DNA from: Pseudonocardia parietis
GTDB lineage: Bacteria; Actinomycetota; Actinomycetes; Mycobacteriales; Pseudonocardiaceae
Direction: 5' to 3'
Assembly: GCF_017876315.1 (NCBI RefSeq)
Contig: NZ_JAGINU010000001.1
Coordinates: 6,572,001-6,636,000 of the forward strand
DNA: 64,000 bases
The notes below the pieces were generated by a model that searched no databases, was not told where the DNA came from, and saw only the letters and a list, made by a program, of their open reading frames with translations. Within the stretch, counting starts at the first letter, position 1. The number at the start of each line of letters is the position of its first letter. This document shows, one piece after another, positions 28,484-36,705 of this stretch. A program made the translations under genes and the position numbers.

Positions 28484-29260
28484 ATGGCCCGGCTGCGCTG
28501 CGACGTCGTCGCCGACTCCCTCGGGCTGGCCACGTCGATCACCGTCCTGTTGCCGCAGCCGTCGCAGACCCGGATCGGTGCCGGGGTGCGGGATCTCGAC
28601 CGGCCACCGCCGGTGCTCTACCTGCTGCACGGGCTGTCCGACGACGACACCGCCTGGACCCGCTACACCGCGATCGAGCGCTACGCCGACGAGCTGGGCC
28701 TGGCCGTCGTCATGCCGCAGGTGCACCGCAGCTTCTACACCGACCAGGCGCTGGGCGGCCGCTACCGGACCTGGATCGAACAGGAGCTGCCGGAGCTGGT
28801 CCACCGGTTCTTCCGGGTGAGCGACGACCCGGCGGAGACGTTCGTGGCCGGCTTGTCGATGGGCGGGTACGGCGCGCTGGGCTGGGCGCTGCGTGACCCG
28901 GGCCGGTTCGGGGCGGCGGCGTCGCTGTCCGGTGCGCTGGACATCGCCGAGCTGGTGCGGGGACCGCAGCGCGACGAGGACCCGCGGATCTGGGAACGGA
29001 TCTTCGGTCCGGAGCCGGTCACGGGCACCGGGGCCGACCTGTTCGCACTCGTCGACCGGGCCGGCGCCGCGGGCGTCCCGCCCCTCTACGTCTGCGCCGG
29101 ATCGGACGACCCGCTGCACGGGCACTCCACGCGGTTCGTCGCGCACGCCCGCGCCGCGGGCCTGGACGTCACCACGCACGTCGGCGCCGGGAACCACGAG
29201 TGGGCGTACTGGGACGCCCGGATCCGCGACGTCCTGGAGTGGCTGCCGCTGCAGCGATGA
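28484..29260 (+). CDS. Esterase D/FrmB-like alpha/beta hydrolase
   Basis: 258-aa esterase of the PF00756 family. VLYLLHGLSDDDTAW oxyanion loop, GLSMGGYGALGWA nucleophile, Asp in CAGSDDPLHGH and His in GAGNHEWAYWD. Relatives act as S-formylglutathione/S-formylmycothiol hydrolases, mycolyltransferases or general esterases. ATG start at 28484. It converges on the META gene. Confidence 0.82.
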   Translation: MARLRCDVVADSLGLATSITVLLPQPSQTRIGAGVRDLDRPPPVLYLLHGLSDDDTAWTRYTAIERYADELGLAVVMPQVHRSFYTDQALGGRYRTWIEQELPELVHRFFRVSDDPAETFVAGLSMGGYGALGWALRDPGRFGAAASLSGALDIAELVRGPQRDEDPRIWERIFGPEPVTGTGADLFALVDRAGAAGVPPLYVCAGSDDPLHGHSTRFVAHARAAGLDVTTHVGAGNHEWAYWDARIRDVLEWLPLQR

Positions 29261-29279
29261 CCCGGCTGCCCGGCGCTGG

Positions 29280-29720
29280 TCAGGGCAGTTCGCGCACCAG
29301 GCGGGCCTGCTGGGCACCGGACGCGTCCCGCAGGACGAGGTCGCCGCCGTGCAGCTCGGCCCGGCCCGCGTCGGCGATCCACCGGGCGATCGGGACGTTC
29401 TCGCAGCCGATCATCGTGCTCATGCCCGCGGTCCCGTCGAATGTTCCGTCGCCGTCGGGTCCGAGGGTCCAGGTGCCGCGCTGCCCGTTGCACCCGTCCG
29501 AGCCGGTCCAGCCGCCGTCGGCGGCGAACTCGGCGAACGCCCGGCCCTGCGCGGTGCCGTCGGCGGGGAACCAGCGCCCGAGGATGTCGTCGGCCGTGGC
29601 GGAACGCGGGGCGGCGCCCCCTGTCCCGGGTGCACCCGGTCCCGGCGCGGCCGTGGCGTCGGCACAGCCGAGCACGGCCAGCACGGCGAGCAACGCCGGC
29701 GCGAGCATCGTCCGGCTCAT
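29280..29720 (-). CDS. META domain lipoprotein
   Basis: 146 aa. Lipoprotein signal with lipobox LAVLGC (Cys near residue 19) after MSRTMLAPALLAV, then a short linker and a META/HslJ domain: GRWFPAD, FAADGGWTGSDGCNGQRGTW, and MSTMIGCENV, the usual D/GCN and C pair. META domains fold as small beta barrels of unknown function. ATG at 29720 has GGAGG 7 nt upstream. Confidence 0.83.
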   Translation of the reverse strand: MSRTMLAPALLAVLAVLGCADATAAPGPGAPGTGGAAPRSATADDILGRWFPADGTAQGRAFAEFAADGGWTGSDGCNGQRGTWTLGPDGDGTFDGTAGMSTMIGCENVPIARWIADAGRAELHGGDLVLRDASGAQQARLVRELP

Positions 29721-29829
29721 CACGGCACCTCCCCCTTCGTCCGGTTCCACGTCTACTCGCGATCGGGCCGGCTGTCACGCCGACAGGTTTCAGCTCAGTG
29801 CTGCTGCTTCGACCCTCGACCGCCGGGCC

Positions 29830-30195
29830 TCAGTCCCCGTCGCGGTGGGCGGCGCCGATCTCGAACGCCGGCAGGCACACCGCCACGTACTCGGCGCCGT
29901 CCGGCCCGGGCGAGCTGTAGCGCACCCACTCCCCCGGGGCCACGTGCACCGCCTGCCCGGCGGGCACGGTGAGCTCACCACCGGTGTGCTCGACCCGCAG
30001 CTCCCCGCGCAGCACGAGCGTGTACTCGTCGAACTCAGGGGTCTGGCCGGGCTCCGCCCAGCCGGGCGGGCTGTGCATGTGCGCCACCGACACGTTCGCG
30101 GCACCGGTGTTCACCCGGCCCACGTACTCGTCGATGGTCTTCGGCGGGGATCCGGCGGCGGTCACCCGGCTGGCGGTCTCGATCAGTCGCGGCAT
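29830..30195 (-). CDS. Cupin domain protein
   Basis: 121-aa single cupin. Motif 1 is HMHSPPGWAEPGQTPEFDEYTLVLRGEL (metal ligands in the His-x-His and Glu), motif 2 surrounds VPAGQAVHVAPGEWVRYSSPG. ATG start at 30195, with CAGGAT 6 nt upstream. Role unknown; such proteins are small isomerases, dioxygenases or sensors. Confidence 0.75.
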   Translation of the reverse strand: MPRLIETASRVTAAGSPPKTIDEYVGRVNTGAANVSVAHMHSPPGWAEPGQTPEFDEYTLVLRGELRVEHTGGELTVPAGQAVHVAPGEWVRYSSPGPDGAEYVAVCLPAFEIGAAHRDGD

Positions 30196-30223
30196 CGGTC
30201 CATCCTGCCCTCGCGGCGCCGGG

Positions 30224-30448
30224 TCAGGGCCCGCCGTCGCCGGGCGGCCGGGGTGACGGCAGCGCCGGGCCCGGGCGGGCGTCGACACGCTCCGCGGGGA
30301 ACGGGCCGCCGTGTGCGGACAGGTCGATCCGCACGACCCGGGCCGGTGGGAACACCAGGCCCGTCTGTTCCCTGTCCGGGCGCAGCGGATGCCGGTAGTG
30401 CGTGCGGACCCAGCTGCGGTTCCGCCAGTGCCCCTCGACCCTGACCAC
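30224..30448 (-). CDS. Small hypothetical protein
   Basis: 74 aa (MVRVEGHWRNRSWVRTHYRH at the start). The GTG start at 30448 has GGAGGT 5-6 nt upstream, the best argument that it is real. Basic and aromatic N-terminus, Pro-rich C-terminus, no signal or membrane segment. Family not recognised. Confidence 0.5.
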   Translation of the reverse strand: MVRVEGHWRNRSWVRTHYRHPLRPDREQTGLVFPPARVVRIDLSAHGGPFPAERVDARPGPALPSPRPPGDGGP

Positions 30449-30464
30449 GGCCCACCTCCCGCAC

Positions 30465-32330
30465 TCACCGCCGATGCTCGCTCGGCAAGCCTCGCTCAGT
30501 GCCAGGGAACCACGGCCCACCGACGGTCGCCGCGATCGACCGGCTCGCCGCCGCGCCGTCGTCGCTCTCGGACAGCAGGCGGTGCATGTCGCGGAACAGC
30601 CCGGACGCGGCGACCAGCTCGGCGTGCGTACCGGACTGCACCACGCGGCCGCGCTCCAGGACGTGGATCCGGTCCGCGGACCGCAGGGTGGACAGCCGGT
30701 GCGCGACGACGAGCACGGTGCGGCCCGTCGTCAGCCGCTCCAGGCCCGCCATCACCAGCGACTCGGACACCGCGTCGAGCCCGGACGTCGGCTCGTCGAG
30801 GACGACGACCGGGGTGTCGCGCACCAGCGCGCGGGCGATCGCGATCCGCTGGCGCTGCCCGCCGGACAGCGTCGAGCCGCGCTCGGTGAGGACGGTGTCC
30901 CAGCCGTCCGGCAGCCGCTCGGCGAACTCGTCGACGTGCGCGGCCCGGCCGGCGGCGATCAGCTGCTCACGGGTGGCGTAGGGCGCGCCGTAGCCGATGT
31001 TGTCGAGGATCGTGCCCGCGAGCAGCACCGGTTCCTGCGGGACGACCGACACCTGGTCGCGCAGCGACTTCCCGGTGACCGAGCGGACGTCGTGGCCGTC
31101 GAGCAGCACGGCACCGGCCTGGACGTCGTGCAGGCGCAGCAGGAGCCCGCCGACCGTGGACTTCCCGGCGCCGGTGGGCCCGGCCAGTGCGACCGTCTCG
31201 CCGGGCCGGGCGACGATCGAGACGTCGTGCAGCACCGGGTGGGCCGGGTCGTAGCCGAACCGGACGCCCCGCAGCTCCACGTGCCCGCGCAGCGGCGGCA
31301 GCGGACGGGCGCCGGGCACGTCGGCGACCTCGGGTGCGGTGTCGAGCACCTCGCAGACACGGTCCGCCGACGCCTGCCCCTTGCTGATCGTCGTCTGCAG
31401 CTTCGCGAGCTGGCGGACCGGCTGGTAGAGCCGCTCGTTGTAGGTGAGGAACACCAGCAGCACGCCGAGATCCATCGCCCCGGCCATCACCTGCAGCGAG
31501 CCGGCGAGCAGCACCACCGCGCGTCCACCGTGGACCAGGACCTCGACGACGGCGGGCAGCCGCGCGGCGTGGTCGACCCGGTGCAGCCCGGCCGACATCC
31601 GCTCGTGGCCGTGGGTGCGCAGGCGCGACTCCGAGCGGGCCTCGCCGGCGAACGTCTTGACCAGCCGGATCGCGCCGAGCGACTCGACGGCGTGCGCGGC
31701 GACCCGGCCCTCGGCCGCGCGGGCGATCGCGGCCCAGGACTTGATGACCGCGCGGTAGTGCACGAGGACGACGTAGAGCACCGGTCCGACGGCCAGCGAC
31801 AGCAGCGCGAACGCCGGGTCCAGCGCGAGGGTCACCGCGATGATCCCGACCAGCAGCGTCACGTTCGGCAGCAGCACCGACAGCACCGCGACCAACAGCG
31901 TCTGCACGGTCGAGGTGTCGGCGGTGAGCCGGTTGCCGAGGTCCCCGACGCGCTGGGTGTCGTGGTAGCGCAGCGGCAGTGCCTGCAGGTGCGCGAACAG
32001 CCGGTGCCGCAGGTCGGCCAGCACCCGCTCGCCCACCCCTGCCAGCAGGCGTTCGGCACCGTAGGTCGCCGCGGCGCCGGCCGCCGCGGCCAGGCAGAGC
32101 CCGAGCGCGCACACGACGACCAGCCCGGCGCCGGTGCCGACCAGCCGGGTGACCGGCTCCAGGACGTCCGGCACACCCGCCCCGCCGAGCACCGCGTCCA
32201 CGACGACGGCCAGCGGCCACGGCAGCAGCAGCGTCAGTCCCGCCGCGACGACGGTCAGCACCCCACCCGCCGCCAGCCGGCCCCGGTGCCCGGCCAGCAG
32301 GTCCCGGAACCGCCACAACACGGTGGTCAT
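30465..32330 (-). CDS. ABC transporter, fused permease and ATPase (exporter type)
   Basis: 621-aa half-exporter. Six membrane segments in the first ~310 residues, then an ATPase: Walker A GPTGAGKST, Q-loop VVPQEPVLLAGT, signature TLSGGQRQRIAIARAL, Walker B VVVLDEPTSGLD, H-loop VAHRLST. The ATG at 32330 overlaps the Nudix gene stop by one base (TGATG). It probably works as a homodimer exporting a lipid, peptide or drug. The last residues (GTERGLPSEHRR) are encoded inside a dispersed repeat element, so the natural C-terminus may once have been different. Confidence 0.88.
   Translation of the reverse strand: MTTVLWRFRDLLAGHRGRLAAGGVLTVVAAGLTLLLPWPLAVVVDAVLGGAGVPDVLEPVTRLVGTGAGLVVVCALGLCLAAAAGAAATYGAERLLAGVGERVLADLRHRLFAHLQALPLRYHDTQRVGDLGNRLTADTSTVQTLLVAVLSVLLPNVTLLVGIIAVTLALDPAFALLSLAVGPVLYVVLVHYRAVIKSWAAIARAAEGRVAAHAVESLGAIRLVKTFAGEARSESRLRTHGHERMSAGLHRVDHAARLPAVVEVLVHGGRAVVLLAGSLQVMAGAMDLGVLLVFLTYNERLYQPVRQLAKLQTTISKGQASADRVCEVLDTAPEVADVPGARPLPPLRGHVELRGVRFGYDPAHPVLHDVSIVARPGETVALAGPTGAGKSTVGGLLLRLHDVQAGAVLLDGHDVRSVTGKSLRDQVSVVPQEPVLLAGTILDNIGYGAPYATREQLIAAGRAAHVDEFAERLPDGWDTVLTERGSTLSGGQRQRIAIARALVRDTPVVVLDEPTSGLDAVSESLVMAGLERLTTGRTVLVVAHRLSTLRSADRIHVLERGRVVQSGTHAELVAASGLFRDMHRLLSESDDGAAASRSIAATVGGPWFPGTERGLPSEHRR
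30473..30499 (-). repeat. Dispersed 27-bp repeat, third copy
   Basis: On the minus strand it reads CTGAGCGAGGCTTGCCGAGC followed by GAGCATC. It matches the two 31-bp tandem copies after nicC (44276-44337) at all but about four positions. It lies in the 3' end of the ABC transporter gene. Confidence 0.75.
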
Positions 32331-33904
32331 CAGGCGACCCGGCCCGGCCCGGTCAGGGCGTGCTCGATCTGGGTGTGCTCGGTCAGGCTGTGCTCGGTCA
32401 GGCTGTGCCCGGTCAGGCTGTGCCCGGTCAGGCTGTGCTCGGCCGCAACACCGCCGACGACGGCGCGGTCGCGTTCCCTCATCAGCCACCGGGCCGCCTC
32501 GTGCAGCGGCACCCAGCGCACTCCGTCGACTTCGGACGGGTCCGGGCGGCCGGACGCGGCGAGCGGGGTCATCAACCAGTAGCGGACCTGCTTGGCACGA
32601 CGGTTGCGGTCCCGGTAGCGCACGCCCGTGACCTCGGCGCCCGCCCGGCACCGCAGTCCGGTCTCCTCGCGGACCTCGCGCAGTGCGGCGTCCACGTCGG
32701 ACTCCCCCGGCGCGACGGCACCCTTCGGAAGGGACCAGTCACCGTGCCGCGCCCGGTGCACGAGCAGCACCTGCGGGCCACCCGGGCCGGGGCGCAGCAG
32801 CACACCGCCCGCGGCCCGCTTGGCGGGGCCGTCGGTGTCGACGGGCAGTGCGTCGCGCAGCGGTCCCAGAGCGGTGAGCGGATCGCGCAGGTCCGGCCGG
32901 TCGACGGCGGCGAGCGCGTCGCGGGCGGGCCCGGGCGGGAGGTCTGCCGCCAGCTCCGCCGCGGCGTCGGCGAGCAGGACGGCCGCCGCCCGGTGCTGCA
33001 GGTCGGCGACTTCCCGGTCGACGGAGGCGAGCACGGACGGTCGGGGCGGGGCGCCTTCGGCTCCGGTCCCGATCGCGGGTCCCGTTCTGGCTCCAGTCCC
33101 AGGTCCGGTATCGGTCGCGGTCCCAGCTCCGGTGCCGGTGCCGGTGCCGGTTCTGCCCCCGGTCGCGGTCCCGGTCCCATCTGCGGTGTGCCCGACCGAC
33201 CGGGTGCCGGGCACGGGGGTGCCGGTGAGCCCGGCGTCGACCGCCAGGGCGAGCACGATCCGCAGCTCGGCCGCCCGCCGGTGCACCGCGCCGGCGTCGC
33301 ACGGGTCGGTGTCGCGCACCAGCTTGCGCAGGCGCCGGTGCAGCAGCGGCGGCAGCAGCACCGACGCCGGCAACGCCGGGTCGCCCAGCGGCGCGCCGGC
33401 CCGCAACGGGACCCGGCCCGCGGCGAGCGCGCCGAGGTCCGCGGCGAGCCCGGCGTCCAGGACCCCCAGCAGGGAGCGGCGCCGGGTCCGGACGAGCGCG
33501 GCCCGCAGCACGCGCGCCTCGGGGTCGTCGGCGACGCCGTCGAGCAGCGCGATCCGCAGGTCCAGGTCGTGCCGGGCGGCCAGCGCCCGCGCCGGGACGT
33601 CGGTGGCCGCGCGGACCCGCACCGCGTGCTCCTTGTCGAGCAGCGGCCGCAGCGACCGCAGCTCGGTGCGCAGCGTGCCGAGGGCGTCCACCACCGCGGC
33701 GACCGACGCCGGGTCGTCGCCTCCGGGGCCGGCGAGCGCGCGCAGCCAGCATGCCGCCGTGGCCGCGCTCCCGGCGAGCCGGGCGGCGGCGAGCGGGCCG
33801 GTGCCCGGGGGCGTCGAACGGATCGCCCGCACGGGCGGCGTGCCCGTCGGTCCGGTGGCCGGTGTCGGGCTCTGCACGGTCTGCACGGTCTGCACGGTCT
33901 GCAC
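32330..33904 (-). CDS. CHAD-Nudix fusion hydrolase
   Basis: 524 aa. The N-terminal ~330 residues are helical with regularly spaced Arg/His (LRTELRSLRPLL, LRKLVRDTDPCD, AAELRIVLALAVDAG), resembling a degenerate CHAD polyphosphate-binding domain. The C-terminal part is a Nudix hydrolase with the box G-x5-E-x7-REVREETG and GDWSLPKGAV before it. A Thr-Gly-rich linker splits the CHAD half, and the tail has six 5-residue repeats (HSLTG type). The start is ambiguous: four GTG codons lie in a 9-bp repeat at 33877-33904. A role in nucleotide or polyphosphate hydrolysis is plausible but not shown. Confidence 0.7.
   Translation of the reverse strand: MQTVQTVQTVQSPTPATGPTGTPPVRAIRSTPPGTGPLAAARLAGSAATAACWLRALAGPGGDDPASVAAVVDALGTLRTELRSLRPLLDKEHAVRVRAATDVPARALAARHDLDLRIALLDGVADDPEARVLRAALVRTRRRSLLGVLDAGLAADLGALAAGRVPLRAGAPLGDPALPASVLLPPLLHRRLRKLVRDTDPCDAGAVHRRAAELRIVLALAVDAGLTGTPVPGTRSVGHTADGTGTATGGRTGTGTGTGAGTATDTGPGTGARTGPAIGTGAEGAPPRPSVLASVDREVADLQHRAAAVLLADAAAELAADLPPGPARDALAAVDRPDLRDPLTALGPLRDALPVDTDGPAKRAAGGVLLRPGPGGPQVLLVHRARHGDWSLPKGAVAPGESDVDAALREVREETGLRCRAGAEVTGVRYRDRNRRAKQVRYWLMTPLAASGRPDPSEVDGVRWVPLHEAARWLMRERDRAVVGGVAAEHSLTGHSLTGHSLTEHSLTEHTQIEHALTGPGRVA
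32348..32437 (-). repeat. Six 15-bp coding repeats at the Nudix C-terminus
   Basis: Units encode HSLTG, HSLTG, HSLTE, HSLTE, HTQIE and HALTG. The four HSLT units are nearly identical at DNA level, which suggests recent expansion by slippage. Confidence 0.85.
33064..33190 (-). repeat. Thr-Gly coding microsatellite-like tract
   Basis: Runs of alternating Thr and Gly codons (for example GTGTGTGAGTATDTG at protein level) form a low-complexity linker inside the Nudix protein. Boundaries are approximate. Confidence 0.6.
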
Positions 33905-33975
33905 GGAAGGGACGGTGCGGGTCCGGCGGGTAGCGGCGCACTGCGCGAGGGTTAAGGCACGGTAATCCTGTCGGA

Positions 33976-33992
33976 ATACCCCCTAGGGGTAT
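33976..33992. promoter_or_regulatory. CsoR-like copper operator upstream of the copper ATPase
   Basis: ATACCCC-CTA-GGGGTAT, a 17-bp inverted repeat 41 nt before the start codon. It matches the TACCCC...GGGGTA form of CsoR copper-repressor sites. No csoR gene is next to it. Confidence 0.65.
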
Positions 33993-34033
33993 CACGTTCC
34001 TGCGGTAGCGCACCCCCACGGGAAGGAACGGCC

Positions 34034-36058
34034 ATGAACAGCGACGCATCGGACCACGGACACCATGACGGGCACGGCGACGGACACGGCGACCACGCCG
34101 CGATGTTCCGCGACCGCTTCCGGATCACCCTGATCCTGGCGGTGCCGGTCGTCGCGTTCAGCCCGATGGTCGGCATGGTGTTCGGCTACACCCCGCCGTC
34201 CTGGTCGGGGTGGATCCCGCCGCTCCTCGGGTCGATCGTCTACTTCTGGGGCGGGTGGCCGTTCCTGACCGGTGCGATCGCCGAGATCCGGTCGCGCCGG
34301 CCGGGCATGATGCTGCTCGTCGGCCTGGCGATCACCGTCGCCTACGGCGCCAGCCTGCTGCATGCGCTCGGCATCGGCGCACTGGACTTCTGGTGGGAGC
34401 TCGCGCTCCTCGTCGTGATCATGCTGCTCGGCCACTGGCTGGAGATGCGCGCACTCGGCCAGGCCTCCGGCGCACTGGACGCGCTCGCCGCACTGCTCCC
34501 GGACACCGCCGAACGGATCGGGCCGGACGGAACCGTCGAGACCGTCTCCCCCGCCCTGCTCGGTGTGGGCGACACCGTGCTCGTGCGGTCGGGCGGGCGG
34601 GTCCCGGCCGACGGCAGCATCGTCGAGGGAGCCGCCGAGGTCGACGAGTCGATGATCACCGGCGAGTCCCGGCCGGTCTCCCGTGCCGGGGGTGACCGGG
34701 TCGTCGCGGGGACCGTCGCCACCGACTCGGCGCTGCGGGTACGGGTGGACGCGGTCGGCGAGGAGACCGCGCTGTCCGGGATCCGCCGGCTGGTCGCACG
34801 CGCCCAGGAGTCACGGTCGCGAGCGCAGACGCTGGCCGACCGGGCGGCCGCGCTGCTGTTCTGGTTCGCCGCCGGGGCCGGCGTCCTGACCCTCGCCGTC
34901 TGGTCGTCGCTCGGCGAGCTGCCCCAGGCCGTGACCCGTACCGTGACCGTCCTGGTGATCGCTTGCCCGCACGCTCTGGGCCTGGCGATCCCGCTGGTCG
35001 TCGCGATCTCCACGGCCCGTGCCGCGCGCGCCGGGATCCTGGTCACCGACCGGCTCGCGCTGGAGCGCACCCGCACCGTCGACACCGTCCTGTTCGACAA
35101 GACGGGCACCCTGACCACCGGGGAGCCGAAGGTCATCGGGGTCGCCGGAGCCGAGAACACCCTCGCGCTGGCCGCCGCCGTCGAGGCCGACAGCGAGCAC
35201 CCGCTCGCGCGGGCGGTCGTCGACGCCGCAGCCGGCCTCGACGTGCCCCGTGCCCGGGACTTCCGCTCGCACACCGGACGCGGCGTCACCGCGACCGTGG
35301 ACGGCCGGGAGATCGCCGTCGGCGGCCCGGCCCTGCTGCGGGAGCGCGATCTCGACGTCCCCGCGGACCTCGAGCGATCGACGCACGACTGGAGTGCCGA
35401 CGGCGCCACCGTGCTGTACGTGGTGCGTACCGGTGAGCAGAGCAGAGCGAGGGCACAGGAAGTCGTCGGCGCCCTCGCGCTCGCGGACACGGTCCGGCCC
35501 GAGTCGCGGGAAGCGGTCGACGCGCTGCACGCCCGTGGCGTCCGGGTCGTCATGATCACCGGGGACGCCCGCCCGGTCGCCGACGCGGTCGCCCGTGACC
35601 TCGGTGTGGACGAGGTGTTCGCCGAGGTCCTCCCGGACGGCAAGGACGACCGGGTGGCCGAGCTGCAGCGCCGCGGCGCGGTCGTCGCCATGGTCGGGGA
35701 CGGCGTCAACGACGCGCCGGCGCTGGCCCGTGCCGACGTCGGCGTCGCAATCGGAGCCGGCACCGACGTCGCGATCTCCTCGGCCGGCGTCGTGCTCGCC
35801 TCGTCCGACCCGCGCGCGGTGCTGTCGGTGATCGAGCTGTCCCGCGCCGGCTACCGGAAGATGCTCCAGAACCTGTGGTGGGCCGGTGGGTACAACGTCG
35901 TGTCGGTGCCGCTCGCCGCGGGCGTGCTGGCCCCGGTCGGCATCGTGCTGCCCCCCGCGGTCGGAGCGGTCCTGATGAGCCTGTCGACGATCGTGGTCGC
36001 GCTCAACGCGCAGCTGCTGCGGCGGGTGGACCTGCGCCCGGCGCGCTTCACCGGCTGA
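34034..36058 (+). CDS. copB: Copper-exporting P1B-type ATPase, CopB type
   Basis: 674-aa pump. A His-rich N-terminus (DHGHHDGHGDGHGDH) replaces the Cys metal-binding domains, and the membrane motif is CPH (ACPHALGLAIP, near residue 311), both marks of the CopB (P1B-3) group. DKTGTLT holds the phosphorylated Asp (D355); actuator loop ITGESRPV; hinge GDGVNDAPAL near 556. ATG at 34034 with GGAAGGA upstream. Exports copper, probably Cu(II)/Cu(I), and is probably induced through the CsoR-like site. Confidence 0.9.
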   Translation: MNSDASDHGHHDGHGDGHGDHAAMFRDRFRITLILAVPVVAFSPMVGMVFGYTPPSWSGWIPPLLGSIVYFWGGWPFLTGAIAEIRSRRPGMMLLVGLAITVAYGASLLHALGIGALDFWWELALLVVIMLLGHWLEMRALGQASGALDALAALLPDTAERIGPDGTVETVSPALLGVGDTVLVRSGGRVPADGSIVEGAAEVDESMITGESRPVSRAGGDRVVAGTVATDSALRVRVDAVGEETALSGIRRLVARAQESRSRAQTLADRAAALLFWFAAGAGVLTLAVWSSLGELPQAVTRTVTVLVIACPHALGLAIPLVVAISTARAARAGILVTDRLALERTRTVDTVLFDKTGTLTTGEPKVIGVAGAENTLALAAAVEADSEHPLARAVVDAAAGLDVPRARDFRSHTGRGVTATVDGREIAVGGPALLRERDLDVPADLERSTHDWSADGATVLYVVRTGEQSRARAQEVVGALALADTVRPESREAVDALHARGVRVVMITGDARPVADAVARDLGVDEVFAEVLPDGKDDRVAELQRRGAVVAMVGDGVNDAPALARADVGVAIGAGTDVAISSAGVVLASSDPRAVLSVIELSRAGYRKMLQNLWWAGGYNVVSVPLAAGVLAPVGIVLPPAVGAVLMSLSTIVVALNAQLLRRVDLRPARFTG

Positions 36059-36629
36059 GCCCGACCGCGGGCAGGATCGCCTGGTCGACGATCTCGGCGA
36101 GGCGGTCCGGGCCGGGCTCGGCGCCCGTGTCGATCCCGTACTTGAGCACCAGAGCCTCCCCGAGGTCCTCCACCACGGGGGTCAGCAACGCGGGGTCGAG
36201 GTGCCCCAGCCGGGCGTAGTGGTGCAGGACGGTCGCGGTGAACCGGCGCCCCGAGGCGTCGAAGACGTGCTGCAGCCCGGCGGCGAGTTCCGGTTCCCGG
36301 TGGCGCTCGGTGAGGATCACCTGCACCGCCCGCGAACTGGGGTGCCGCGACCACTGCAGGAGCAGCTCGAGTGAGCGGATGAGGTCCCCACGGAGGTCGT
36401 CGGCGGCCGGCGACGGTTCCTCGACCGGGTAGGCCGCACCGATCGCGTCGAGCAGCAGCGCGCCGGGGGTCGGCCACCGGCGGTAGAGCGTCGTCTTCGC
36501 CGTCGCCGCCCGCCGCGCGACGCCCTCCATGGTCAGCCTGCCCAGCCCCACCTCGTCGAGCTCGGCGAGCACGGCCTCGTGCAGCGCCGCCACCAGCTCG
36601 GCCCCACGGCGTCGTGAACGTGCCGCCAC
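36048..36629 (-). CDS. TetR family regulator
   Basis: 193 aa. HTH in residues ~25-60: LTMEGVARRAATAKTTLYRRWPTPGALL. The C-terminal ligand domain belongs to the TetR_C type with EPELAAGLQHVF. Divergent from the DUF418 gene; two TACG-N4-CGTA sites lie between them, so it probably represses that gene and itself. Its 3' end overlaps the copper ATPase end by 11 bp on the opposite strand. Confidence 0.85.
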   Translation of the reverse strand: MAARSRRRGAELVAALHEAVLAELDEVGLGRLTMEGVARRAATAKTTLYRRWPTPGALLLDAIGAAYPVEEPSPAADDLRGDLIRSLELLLQWSRHPSSRAVQVILTERHREPELAAGLQHVFDASGRRFTATVLHHYARLGHLDPALLTPVVEDLGEALVLKYGIDTGAEPGPDRLAEIVDQAILPAVGLSR

Positions 36630-36644
36630 GATCCTCCTTGCTAG

Positions 36645-36689
36645 CTACGGAAGCGTATCTTATTCTGCGATCGCTACGCGTCCGTATCC
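36645..36689. promoter_or_regulatory. Two TACG-N4-CGTA operator-like sites
   Basis: GATACGCTTCCGTAG (minus strand, 36645-36659) and GCTACGCGTCCGTATCC (plus strand, 36673-36689) share the core TACGC(T/G)TCCGTA. They lie in the TetR/DUF418 divergent gap, 14 bp apart. Confidence 0.6.
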
Positions 36690-36705
36690 TAACGGGGGGC
36701 CACTC

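Noticed and set aside
30402..32582. 726-codon plus-strand open frame opposite the ABC transporter
   Set aside because: Composition is that of an antisense frame (Arg, Gln, His, Asp); the transporter motifs are all on the minus strand.
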